Of a stretch of DNA of 64,000 bases, positions 1-7,233 are shown in pieces; position 1 is the first letter of the stretch, and each line of letters starts with the position of its first letter. The position numbers and the translations under genes are program-made. The stretch lies in the NCBI RefSeq assembly GCF_000711985.1, contig NZ_KL544005.1, positions 1,067,970-1,131,969 on the forward strand, in the 5' to 3' direction. A model generated the notes under the pieces. The model worked only from the letters and a program-made list of their open reading frames with translations, searched no databases and was not told the origin of the DNA. The DNA comes from Rheinheimera texasensis DSM 17496. GTDB taxonomy: Bacteria; Pseudomonadota; Gammaproteobacteria; Enterobacterales; Alteromonadaceae.

Positions 1-151
1 CGGTCAGAAACAGCCATTGCTGCTCTGTTTGTTGTATGGATTGTTGCATGAAATGTTTATTCCCCGTTGCGCTGTCGCGCCGATGTTCCGCTACGCAGAC
101 TGGCAGCTCTGTGGCCGCCTTGCTCTGTCGCAGCGTTGTTTTGTCGCGCGC
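1..151. other. Window edge, no gene recognised
   Basis: This stretch lies downstream of the RidA stop codon on the minus strand. I see no convincing coding frame, hairpin terminator or RNA gene in it. It may belong to the 3' region of the D-amino-acid operon or to a neighbouring gene outside the window. Confidence 0.4.
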
Positions 152-535
152 TTAGCTGCCTTTGTAGCAGGTGACGTCGACTTCCACTTTGCAGTCCACC
201 ACCAAATCAGCGACAGCACAGATCCGCGCCGGCGGATGGGTACCAAAGACTTCGCGGAACACTTTATTAAACGAGCCAAAATAACGCGGGTCAGTCAGTA
301 CCACAGTGACGTGCACCACATGCTCAAGGCCATAACCGGCTTCCTGCATGATGTCGAGGCAGTTCTGAATGGCGAGGCGCGACTGCTCAACAATGCCGCC
401 TTCGACCACTTCGCCATCTTTCATCGGCGTCTGGCCGGATACATACAACCAGCCACCGGCTTCCACCGCGCGGGAAAAAGGTAAAAACTGGCCACCGGTG
501 CCGGTGCCGCCTTCGGCGCCAAATCTGCGGATCAT
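152..535 (-). CDS. RidA/YjgF family imine deaminase, operon-linked
   Basis: This 127-residue protein has the single-domain RidA fold signature: VSGQTP near residue 33, a central FGSFNKVFREVFG segment, and the conserved PARICAVADLV region containing the arginine that holds the substrate carboxylate. RidA proteins hydrolyse reactive enamines and imines, such as 2-aminoacrylate released by PLP dehydratases, to 2-oxo acids and ammonia. Its start overlaps the stop of the D-aminoacylase gene (ATGA), so it is translationally coupled and the last gene of a four-gene minus-strand operon that begins with a PLP lyase. The context implies a dedicated role in clearing imines made by that lyase. A second, more typical RidA lies after spoT at 18800. 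Confidence 0.9.
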   Translation of the reverse strand: MIRRFGAEGGTGTGGQFLPFSRAVEAGGWLYVSGQTPMKDGEVVEGGIVEQSRLAIQNCLDIMQEAGYGLEHVVHVTVVLTDPRYFGSFNKVFREVFGTHPPARICAVADLVVDCKVEVDVTCYKGS

Positions 536-2061
536 GCTTGTGCTTCCTTATCTGGATTGGAGTTGGGATGTTTAATAACGGAATTTCGCGCCGGTTGGCG
601 GGCTAAAAAACGACCGGCGCGCTGACCTGTCGCCGCGCCCTGCTGATAACTGAGCACACCATTGACCCAGACCGCAGAAATGCCGGCCGCAGCAGCAACA
701 GGGTGAGTGAAAGTCGCGTTATCGCGGATTGTCGAAGGGTCAAATAACACCAGATCGGCCTGATAACCTTCGCGCAGCAGCCCGCGCCCGGTCAGATTAA
801 AATTCTCCGCCGACAACCCGGTCATTTTGTGAATGGCTTCGGCCAGTTCAAACAGCTTTAAGTCACGGCAATAATGACCAAGCACCCGTGGAAAGGCGCC
901 CCACAAACGTGGATGCGGCAGCGGGTCACAAGGCAGGCCGTCGGAACCAATCATGCTGTACGGCGCCTGTAGAAACTGCTGCACGTCAGCTTCATGCATG
1001 CCGTGATACACAGCACCTGCCGGCATCAGTCGTGTGGCGGCCTCCAGCAAACTGCATTGCCAGTCGGCGGCGATGTCCGCCAGCAAACGTCCAGCACTGG
1101 CCGGCTCCGGTTCTGACCAGGTGATCATAATGGCAAAGTCGGCGGTGACCTGCGCCAAATCCAGCGTGCTGGAACTGGCCGAATAGGGATAACAGTCACA
1201 GCTGAATTGCTGCTGTTTGCGCCTGGCGGCAAAAAAATCGAGGATCTCCGCCGAGCGGCCCCAGTTCAGCACGCCGGCACATTTTAAATGCGACACAACC
1301 ACCGGCACATTGAGCTTCAGACCCAAATCCGCCGCTTCGGTCAGGGCATCAAGAATGCCATCGAATTCAGTGCGTAAATGCGTGGTGTAAATAGCGCCGG
1401 CGGCACAAAGCGGCGCGGCCAGCGCCAATAATTCTTCGACCGGTGCGGCAGCGGCATTGTGATAAGCCAGGCCCGAACTTAAGCCCAAAGCGCCTTGCAA
1501 GAGAGCCTGTTCCAGCGTCTGGCGCATCTGGTCGATTTCGCCGGGCGTCGCGGCACGATCAAGCCGGTCCAAAATGCTGGCTCTGAGCGCCGTGTGCCCC
1601 ACCAGTGCCGCCACATTGACTGCGGGCTGTATTGCATCCACCGCAGCAGCATAATCGGCAAAGTGCGGATAACAAAAATCCGTGCTTTGCCCCAGCAGAT
1701 TCATCGGGTCCGGCACTTCAGCGCGCAGCGAAACCGGCGCAGCACTGATGCCACAGTTGCCGGTAATGACCGTCGTCACGCCCTGGCTGAGCTTCGCCAG
1801 CATCTGCGGGTTACGCAGTACTTCCAAATCGTCGTGGGTATGTACATCAATAAAACCCGGCGCCAGTACCAGCCCTGTGGCATCCACGACAGTCGCTGAC
1901 TGGAGATCTACCCCGGCCAAATCGCCAATGGCGACAATGGTGCCAGCCTGCGCAGCCAAATCGGCGTACCAGCCGGGGCGGCCACTGCCATCCAATAACA
2001 ACGCATTGCGGATCAGCAGGTCACACTGCAAAGCAGCGGCGGAACTCGGGTTTCCCAACAT
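532..2061 (-). CDS. N-acyl-D-amino-acid deacylase (D-aminoacylase family)
   Basis: This amidohydrolase has 509 residues, normal for the family. It shows the metal-site motif HTHDD at residues 74-78, GNCGIS at 101-106 with the bridging cysteine typical of D-aminoacylases, a CDCYPY segment, HLKC, and a late SDG motif carrying the catalytic aspartate. D-aminoacylases remove the acyl group from N-acyl-D-amino acids in the cytoplasm. The start codon overlaps the stop of the RpiR regulator (TAATG) and its stop overlaps the RidA start, so it sits in the middle of a tightly coupled operon. Acyl chain and side-chain preference (D-Glu, D-Asp or neutral) cannot be read from the sequence. A hydantoinase or dihydroorotase-like role is less likely because of the GNCG motif. 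Confidence 0.88.
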   Translation of the reverse strand: MLGNPSSAAALQCDLLIRNALLLDGSGRPGWYADLAAQAGTIVAIGDLAGVDLQSATVVDATGLVLAPGFIDVHTHDDLEVLRNPQMLAKLSQGVTTVITGNCGISAAPVSLRAEVPDPMNLLGQSTDFCYPHFADYAAAVDAIQPAVNVAALVGHTALRASILDRLDRAATPGEIDQMRQTLEQALLQGALGLSSGLAYHNAAAAPVEELLALAAPLCAAGAIYTTHLRTEFDGILDALTEAADLGLKLNVPVVVSHLKCAGVLNWGRSAEILDFFAARRKQQQFSCDCYPYSASSSTLDLAQVTADFAIMITWSEPEPASAGRLLADIAADWQCSLLEAATRLMPAGAVYHGMHEADVQQFLQAPYSMIGSDGLPCDPLPHPRLWGAFPRVLGHYCRDLKLFELAEAIHKMTGLSAENFNLTGRGLLREGYQADLVLFDPSTIRDNATFTHPVAAAAGISAVWVNGVLSYQQGAATGQRAGRFLARQPARNSVIKHPNSNPDKEAQA

Positions 2062-2912
2062 TAATCTCCCAGCGGCAGGCGCTCCGGCCCTTTGCGGTGT
2101 TCATCCAGTTCGTGTTTAATCCGCCGCAGTTTCTCGCGGGATTTGCGCTGATTCAGCACTGCAATCTGGCTGACCAGAATGTCGATGGCCGCCAGCATCA
2201 CGTAACGCGACGCGCTGGGTTTATAAATAAAATCAGACTCTTGCGTCAGGATCGGCAGATGCACATCGGCCAGCGCTGACAAGCGGCTGTCCGGACAAAT
2301 CGCCACGACCTGGCTGCCATAATCTTTGGCAATCTGCACCGCCGCTTCGACATCCGGGCTATAACCACTGAGCGACAGACAGAGCACCACGTCGCCTTTG
2401 TCGACGCTGGCCGCGGTCATCCGCATCAACAATGGGTCGGAATAGGCGTTGCTTTGCACACACAGCCGGAACAAGCGGTTATGCGCTTCCTGCGCCAGCA
2501 CGGAGCTGCCACCACCGACGCCAAAAATCAGCACCTTAGGTGCATTGATCATCAGCTGCGATGCCGCTTCGATGGCTTCCTGGCGAATCAGGCCGGTGTT
2601 GAGCTGCAAAATTTCAACAATGGCGCTGTAAATGGCCGGAATGTCTTTTTGCTCGACTTGCTGTTCACTGTTAAAGCGCTCACCGACGGCGGCTGACTGC
2701 GCCAACCGCAGTTTCAGTTCACGCACGTTGGTGCATTGCAGCGCCCGCGCCAGCCGCGTAATGCTGGCATGGCTGACGCCGGCCTGATCGGCCAGTTCAT
2801 TGATAGGCGCATTGGCGGCGTAGTTCAGGTCATTGAGGATAAACCGCGCCACTTTTTGCTCAGACGGGCGCAGATGCGCCAGACATTCATGAATTCTTGT
2901 CACTATATCCAC
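2061..2912 (-). CDS. MurR/RpiR family transcriptional regulator
   Basis: The 283-residue protein has an N-terminal RpiR-type helix-turn-helix (about residues 1-75; ELADQAGVSHASITRLARAL is the recognition region) and a C-terminal SIS sugar-phosphate-type binding domain (VLIFGVGGGSS near 130, then a CLSLSGYSPDV stretch). RpiR regulators usually control nearby catabolic genes in response to a phosphorylated or small acidic ligand. It is the second gene of the D-amino-acid operon and presumably autoregulates it. Candidate sites are the palindromes in the divergent gap at 4331-4350 and 4447-4455. The ligand is unknown; an N-acyl-D-amino acid or D-amino acid would fit the operon. Confidence 0.9.
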   Translation of the reverse strand: MDIVTRIHECLAHLRPSEQKVARFILNDLNYAANAPINELADQAGVSHASITRLARALQCTNVRELKLRLAQSAAVGERFNSEQQVEQKDIPAIYSAIVEILQLNTGLIRQEAIEAASQLMINAPKVLIFGVGGGSSVLAQEAHNRLFRLCVQSNAYSDPLLMRMTAASVDKGDVVLCLSLSGYSPDVEAAVQIAKDYGSQVVAICPDSRLSALADVHLPILTQESDFIYKPSASRYVMLAAIDILVSQIAVLNQRKSREKLRRIKHELDEHRKGPERLPLGD

Positions 2913-2952
2913 AGCTGGATGTCCTTAAGGCCCAAGGCCAGGCTGATTTTGT

Positions 2953-4218
2953 TCAGAATTGGGTCGCCAGTACCCGGCGCACCATAAAATCGTCGTCCAG
3001 CACCGCCAGCTGCCGCCATTTATCCAGCGTCAGACAAGGGTGGGACGTGCGAAAAGCCAGCATATCACCAACAGCTAAAGTTGTTGTGGCCGCCACCCGC
3101 AGTAATAAATGTTGGTCCATGATTTTTAGGGCTTCGGCGGTAAATGGCGCAGGCTTTGCCATGCCAGTTTGAAACCACAGCGCCGGCTGCGGCAGCCCGG
3201 CATCAAAAGCCGCATCACGTTTGCCAAGCCCGACCACCACCAGGTCCGCCTCAGGGCGCGACAGCACATAAGCCCACACTAATAAGGCATCTTCCAGCGC
3301 ACCGGGGATCAAACAAGCCTGCGGACTTCGCGCCAGCACTTGCTGCTGTGCCTGCTGATAAATGCCGCTGTCATGCAGCGCATAACAGCCGGGCCGCAGC
3401 ACCAGCGCAAAGCCTTGCTGGCTTATGTTGCTCTTTTGAAATTCGTCCGCCACTAAATCGTAATAAGCAGAACCGGCGCCGCTGACTAAATAAAGACCCG
3501 CTGCATTGGTTTGCAGCAAACCGGCCTGATGAAGCTGCGCCGCAGTGGCATAACCATCGCGGATAAATTGTTTGAGCGCAGCCTCACCGCCTTTAACCAC
3601 GCCTTCATAAAACTCGACACCACAGAGTTTTAACGCCGGGTACGCTGTGATGCGCTTTGCTAAATCAAGCGCTGCCTCCGCGCCACGTACCCCGCAGCGC
3701 CCGCCCGGCACCCCGAGTTCCAGCAACAACTGCAAAGTGACGCCGGCCTCAGCCATCACCTGTTGCAGGCCGGGCAGCTGCGTCGCGTCATCAATCAGGC
3801 AATAAAACTCCAGCCCTTGCTGCAGTAGCTTCGCGACCTGACGCTGTTCGGCGCGGCCGACTAATGGATTGGCTAACACCACCCGGCCCATGCTGGCGGC
3901 AACAGCCACCTGCAGCTGCGGCACAGTCGCCACAGTGCAACCCCAGGCTCCGGCGGCCTGCTGCGCCTGAAATAACGCCGGTGTCATCGCGGTTTTGCCA
4001 TGCGGCGCGAGTAGCGCCTGTTGCTGGCTAGCAAAAGTCGCCATCCAGGCCAGGTTCCGCTCTACCACCTGCCAGTTCAGCGTCGCGACCGGTAAACAAA
4101 TATCGCCATCGAATAAAGACCAGCCTGATGTCGACAATTGCTGCCAGTCGCCCAGGCCTTTTCCGGTTAAAGGCAATTCCTGTCCTTGCTCATCTGCGGC
4201 AAGCCTTCTGTTGGTCAA
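2953..4218 (-). CDS. DSD1-like PLP amino-acid lyase (D-serine/D-threonine type)
   Basis: This is an alanine-racemase-fold (fold type III) PLP enzyme related to amino-acid deaminases of the D-serine dehydratase-like and D-threonine aldolase families. The PLP lysine lies in PHGKTAMTP and the C-terminal metal-binding region ends with RTSHPCLT. I place the start at a TTG (4218-4216) preceded by AAGGAA about 6 bases upstream. This gives 421 residues; an upstream frame to 4377 is AT-rich promoter-like DNA and poor protein. The enzyme would convert a D-hydroxy or beta-substituted amino acid to an enamine/imine (dehydratase) or cleave it (aldolase). It is the first gene of the operon with RpiR regulator, D-aminoacylase and RidA. 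Exact substrate is uncertain. Confidence 0.8.
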   Translation of the reverse strand: MTNRRLAADEQGQELPLTGKGLGDWQQLSTSGWSLFDGDICLPVATLNWQVVERNLAWMATFASQQQALLAPHGKTAMTPALFQAQQAAGAWGCTVATVPQLQVAVAASMGRVVLANPLVGRAEQRQVAKLLQQGLEFYCLIDDATQLPGLQQVMAEAGVTLQLLLELGVPGGRCGVRGAEAALDLAKRITAYPALKLCGVEFYEGVVKGGEAALKQFIRDGYATAAQLHQAGLLQTNAAGLYLVSGAGSAYYDLVADEFQKSNISQQGFALVLRPGCYALHDSGIYQQAQQQVLARSPQACLIPGALEDALLVWAYVLSRPEADLVVVGLGKRDAAFDAGLPQPALWFQTGMAKPAPFTAEALKIMDQHLLLRVAATTTLAVGDMLAFRTSHPCLTLDKWRQLAVLDDDFMVRRVLATQF

Positions 4219-4330
4219 GGTTGTGTTCCTTTTTCCCTGCAGCAAAGCCGGTTCAGCCTGCTGCAAAAATAATCGTTGTGTTGGCTTAAAATATCGTGTT
4301 AAAACATAACAATCAATATCAATTTTAACT

Positions 4331-4350
4331 GTTATTAAATAACATATGTA
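4331..4350. promoter_or_regulatory. Palindromes in the divergent promoter region
   Basis: A 13-bp perfect palindrome (GTTATT-A-AATAAC, 4331-4343) overlaps an ACATATGTA word (4342-4350) in an AT-rich stretch between the minus-strand lyase gene and the plus-strand DUF2569 gene. Such symmetry is expected of a dimeric regulator site; the RpiR protein of the adjacent operon is the natural candidate. No direct proof. Confidence 0.4.
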
Positions 4351-4393
4351 TCGCGAGAACAATTCAGACAAGAACAAAGAAGTGCGATGTTTG

Positions 4394-4417
4394 GGGGCCT
4401 GCGGGCCCCGTTTTTTT
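4394..4417 (+). terminator. Intrinsic terminator inside a divergent intergenic region
   Basis: GGGGCC-TGCG-GGCCCC (4394-4409) forms a 6-bp G/C-only stem with a tetraloop, followed by one G and seven T (4411-4417). This is a textbook plus-strand terminator. No plus-strand gene ends here, so it would end a short leader or small RNA started near 4350, or act as an attenuator for the gene at 4531. Confidence 0.65.
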
Positions 4418-4446
4418 CAGGTCTGCCGGCAAAAACATTTTTAGGT

Positions 4447-4455
4447 ACATATGTA
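4447..4455. promoter_or_regulatory. Second copy of ACATATGTA palindromic word
   Basis: The same nine-base word as at 4342-4350, here extended to the palindrome TACATATGTA (4446-4455). The two copies are 105 bp apart, close to ten helical turns, which would suit a looping repressor. This is inference from spacing only. Confidence 0.3.
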
Positions 4456-4530
4456 GATATCTTGTTGTAATAAAAAAGAAAAACCGATAGCTTGAACACA
4501 ACGATTTCCGCAAACAGACCAGGACGACTG

Positions 4531-5049
4531 ATGAACAACACAGGGACTACGGCGCAGCCGGAAACAACGGCAGAAAACACGGTACAAGCCCCGGTACCTC
4601 AGCCCTGGGCCTTTGGCGGCTGGTTGTGGTTACTCGGTTTTGGCATCTGGCTCGGGCCTTTCCGCTTATTGGTGAACCTTTGGGGTCTGTACCAACCGCT
4701 GTTTAGCGACGGCGATTTCAGCGATATCCTGCACGCCGCCTCCGCTGGTTTTATTCTGCTGATTTTCTCTGAAATGCTGATCAACCTGCTAATGCTGGCG
4801 CTGTCGGTCTATCTGATTTATCTGTTTATGCGCAAAAGCAGCTTACTGCCGAAGTACTTTTTTATACTGGCCGCCATGGCCGCCACCTTCCTGCTCGGCG
4901 ACACCCTGATCACCAGCCTGATGTTTCCACAGCTGGAAGTCTGGACCGACGACATCATCAAATCCCTCTTCAGCAGCGCCATAGCTCTCGGCATCTGGGT
5001 GCCTTATTTGTATATCTCAGAGCGGGCGAAAAATACTTTTGTTTGTTAG
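4531..5049 (+). CDS. DUF2569 family membrane protein
   Basis: The protein has 172 residues from an ATG at 4531 preceded by AGGACG about 5 bases upstream; an earlier in-frame start at 4492 is possible. After a short polar N-terminus there are four hydrophobic segments, with the DUF2569 hallmarks GGWLWLLGFGIWLGPFRLL, a loop after LWGLYQPLF, and a terminal SERAKNTFV motif. Function of DUF2569 is unknown; it is an inner-membrane protein. The family tail motif is followed after two codons by a stop, and immediately after that the DNA switches to AT-rich toxin-like sequence, so a recombination junction probably lies at about 5045. Confidence 0.8.
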   Translation: MNNTGTTAQPETTAENTVQAPVPQPWAFGGWLWLLGFGIWLGPFRLLVNLWGLYQPLFSDGDFSDILHAASAGFILLIFSEMLINLLMLALSVYLIYLFMRKSSLLPKYFFILAAMAATFLLGDTLITSLMFPQLEVWTDDIIKSLFSSAIALGIWVPYLYISERAKNTFVC

Positions 5050-5368
5050 GTGGGTTGCGGAAGCAAGTGCTGTTGGTAAAGCTGCAGGAACTTCTATGGG
5101 TGCTACTGCACGAGCAATCATTGGAAGCAGTGCGAATATGACAGGCGAGATGACCGTCAATACAGCACGAGGAGAAGGATTCAAAGTTTCTAATCTCGCC
5201 GCATCGAATGCAGAATTAGCTGGAAATGCTCTTGGTGCTGGTCTTGGTCAAATAGCTGGCGCAGTTGGCAATCACTGGCTCAAGTGCTATTTCTGCCGTG
5301 ACTCGGAAGAGCGTATCAACTGGTACTACCGAAATGGTAAAACAAGAGATAAAAGAGAAATAGAATGA
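5045..5368 (+). pseudogene. Frameshifted C-terminal remnant of a large toxin-like or hemagglutinin-like protein
   Basis: An open frame from about 5045 encodes Ala/Gly/Ser-rich sequence (AEASAVGKAAGTSMGATARA, then LAGNALGAGLGQIAGAVG) resembling the low-complexity region before the toxin domain in RHS, CdiA and other polymorphic toxins. There is no credible start or ribosome-binding site. Near 5267 the reading frame appears to slip by one base. After the slip, the alternative frame continues in the same compositional style (AITGSSAISAVTRKS, TEMVKQEIKEK) to a TAG at 5359-5361. The DNA is visibly richer in A and T than its surroundings. I infer a displaced 3' fragment of a horizontally exchanged gene, no longer functional. 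Family assignment is by composition and style, not by a decisive motif. Confidence 0.5.
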
Positions 5369-5655
5369 CTGATAATGACACAGACAAAAAGCTGATGATC
5401 ATTGTTTTATCGTTTATCAATGGAAGTGTTGCAATGGCAATTGCGTCGGCAGTTGTTTTTCCGATTATATTTGTCGGGCTGTCCATTACAAGCGGCTCAT
5501 TTAGTTCTGCGATGAATAATATGATATCCAACTGGGATGTATATGGATTCATATGTTTCATTGGGCTTATGCTGGAAATATCAGATCGGATATATATAGG
5601 TGTGAAGAAAAATAAAGTTATAAAAATAATTAGAGATAAAGAAGATAGATGGTAA
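5365..5655 (+). CDS. Small two-helix membrane protein, immunity-protein candidate
   Basis: The 96-residue protein has a polar N-terminus (MTDNDTDKK), two hydrophobic segments (about 10-40 and 60-75) and a very basic C-terminus (VKKNKVIKIIRDKEDRW). The start overlaps the stop of the upstream remnant frame and has AAGAG upstream. It is AT-rich like the remnant, which suggests they arrived together. Small membrane proteins directly after a toxin C-terminus are often immunity proteins, but no family is recognised and the toxin partner is broken. An orphan protein of unknown function is the safe description. Confidence 0.55.
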   Translation: MTDNDTDKKLMIIVLSFINGSVAMAIASAVVFPIIFVGLSITSGSFSSAMNNMISNWDVYGFICFIGLMLEISDRIYIGVKKNKVIKIIRDKEDRW

Positions 5656-5721
5656 CAATTGAACCTTCGAGATACTACATTAATCATTAATTGAGAATGT
5701 TAAAATATTAATTAATTTCAG

Positions 5722-5752
5722 AAAAGGACGCCCATGCCGGTGTCCTTTTCTT
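5722..5752 (+). terminator. Intrinsic terminator after the small membrane protein
   Basis: AAAAGGACGCC (5722-5732) pairs with GGTGTCCTTTT (5739-5749) over 11 bp with one G-T wobble and a 6-base loop, followed by CTTC. The A-run before and T-run after make it potentially bidirectional. Confidence 0.7.
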
Positions 5753-5869
5753 CATGTCCATATTGCGCAAAACCACCAGCAGCCCGATCAGTCATTTCCA
5801 GTAGAAGTGATCAGTGCTCACCAGCAGGGCTGGCAATGTGGTGCAGCGCCTACATAGCCCACAAAGTCC

Positions 5870-5901
5870 AAATGTCTGCGTTTGAAGTAACGCAGACATT
5901 T
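5870..5901. repeat. Perfect 11-bp inverted repeat
   Basis: AAATGTCTGCG and CGCAGACATTT flank a 10-base loop (5881-5890). There is no T-run of terminator type directly after it on the plus strand. It could be a protein-binding site or an RNA hairpin. Confidence 0.6.
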
Positions 5902-5968
5902 AATAATGCCCAAAAATTAGTTATTTCTAGATCTGCTTTTCGCTCAAAGCAGCTGTCGCCAAACCCCA

Positions 5969-6062
5969 GCAAAACCAACATCGGCAGCCGCGGAGTGAGC
6001 GATCAAGAGTGAGCGCGGGAGGCGCGAACGGGCGAACGCAGTGGTGGCGGTGTTGGCTTTGC
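5969..6062. repeat. Long imperfect stem-loop
   Basis: GCAAAACCAACATCG (5969-5983) is complementary to CGGTGTTGGCTTTGC (6048-6062) apart from one A-C mismatch and one T-G wobble. The 64-base loop is GC-rich, with GAGTGAGCG repeated and GGCGAAC-type words. It resembles a repeat element or structured RNA rather than coding sequence. Confidence 0.45.
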
Positions 6063-6219
6063 CGCGATAAGTAGGCGGTGCTGTGCATCAAGTTCCAGCC
6101 ACACATCTGTTGCCATCATCAACTAAAGCCAAATCGGCAATTGCGCAATCGTTGATTAGCAGCTTAAACAAAACTGACTAAACCACAGTTCAAAAAACCG
6201 GCGACTACCCGCTCAGCAT

Positions 6220-7098
6220 CTAAATCCCGACCAAACATTCCTTTGCACAAGCCAACACCTGTAGCCGCAGTTGCTTCAGCTGCGGGCTTTCGGTTTGCCA
6301 GTGATGCCAGTACAGCGGCGTGTCGAGAAAATATCCCGGCGCGAGATCAATCAGCTCGCCATTAGCAAATTGCGTTTGCATTTGCATTTGCAGCTCTGGC
6401 AACAAGCCAAAGCCTAGACCGGCCAGCACTGCTTTTAAAAAACCTTCGGACGATGGGCACTGATGCACCAGTGTTGGGCTGATGCCGGCGATGTCGTGCA
6501 AAAACCGGTGTTGCAGCGCATCATCGTTGCTAAACACCAGACAAGGCGCCTGCGCCAATGCTTCGGCAGTCAAAGGTTGCAGGCCATAACGGCGGATAAA
6601 AGCCGGGCTCGCCACAGCGCGATAACGCAGTGCGCCGAGCGGCATCACAGCGCCGCCATTAACCGGCTGCGGGCTGTCACAGATACACGCCATCACGTCG
6701 CCTTGTTTCATCCGTTTCAGGCTGACGGATTGATCCTCCACCACCAAATCAAATTGTAACTGCGACGGTGCCGGTAACACCAAAGCCTGCGGCAACCAGG
6801 TGGCGAGCGAGTCGGCGTTGGTGGCAAGCCGCACCTGCAGCGGACTGTCGGGTTCGGTGAGGCCGAGTGCACTTTCCATTTGCCGCACTTGCTGCAAGTG
6901 ATTGAGCAAACGCTGGCCGGCGGCCGTGGGTTTGGGCGGTGTGCTGCGCTGCAGCACCGGCTGACCCAAAATGGCTTCAAGCTGTTTGATGCGCCGGCTA
7001 ACTGCCGACTGCGTCAGATGCAGCGCAGTGGCGGCTTTGTCAAAACCGCCTTGTGCTGTGACAGCCGCCAGCGCCTGTAATAAACGGTAATCCAGCAT
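6220..7098 (-). CDS. argP: LysR family regulator ArgP
   Basis: The 292-residue LysR-type regulator has an N-terminal winged helix-turn-helix (about 1-60; FDKAATALHLTQSAVSRRIKQLE) and a periplasmic-binding-like effector domain. Sequence style (starting MLDYRLLQALAAV) and divergent placement next to a LysE/ArgO exporter identify it as ArgP (IciA). ArgP senses lysine and arginine and activates argO. The gap at 7099-7233 should contain both promoters and the ArgP site. I saw nothing unusual in it. Confidence 0.9.
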   Translation of the reverse strand: MLDYRLLQALAAVTAQGGFDKAATALHLTQSAVSRRIKQLEAILGQPVLQRSTPPKPTAAGQRLLNHLQQVRQMESALGLTEPDSPLQVRLATNADSLATWLPQALVLPAPSQLQFDLVVEDQSVSLKRMKQGDVMACICDSPQPVNGGAVMPLGALRYRAVASPAFIRRYGLQPLTAEALAQAPCLVFSNDDALQHRFLHDIAGISPTLVHQCPSSEGFLKAVLAGLGFGLLPELQMQMQTQFANGELIDLAPGYFLDTPLYWHHWQTESPQLKQLRLQVLACAKECLVGI

Positions 7099-7233
7099 GT
7101 GGGTGCTCCCGGTTCTTCGCCAGTTTCAGCGCATTATGATTTTCAATCATGTATCACAATTATTATTCGTTAGATTCATTTTAAGCCAGCACTTAAGCTT
7201 GGGTTGTGATCTTCCAGAGCGCGGAGCTTGGTG

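Larger units (their letters stand above)
5753..6219. other. Non-coding, hairpin-rich spacer
   Basis: About 470 bases without a convincing gene. It holds three dyads: a perfect 11-bp inverted repeat at 5870-5901 with a 10-base loop, a perfect 7-bp repeat CTGCTTT/AAAGCAG at 5933-5952, and a long stem pairing 5969-5983 with 6048-6062. The loop of the last contains the word GAGTGAGCG twice. It lies between the toxin-like remnant and the 3' end of argP, and could be a decayed mobile or repeat element or a structured RNA. Nothing codes for a recognisable protein. Confidence 0.5.

Noticed and set aside
4219-4377. N-terminal extension of the DSD1-like lyase to 4377
   Set aside because: AT-rich promoter-like sequence with hydrophobic, non-family residues; the TTG at 4218 has a good ribosome-binding site.
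4346-4444. A 32-codon plus-strand frame (MYREN...) that spans the terminator stem
   Set aside because: No ribosome-binding site; the stem and T-run favour a terminator rather than a leader peptide.
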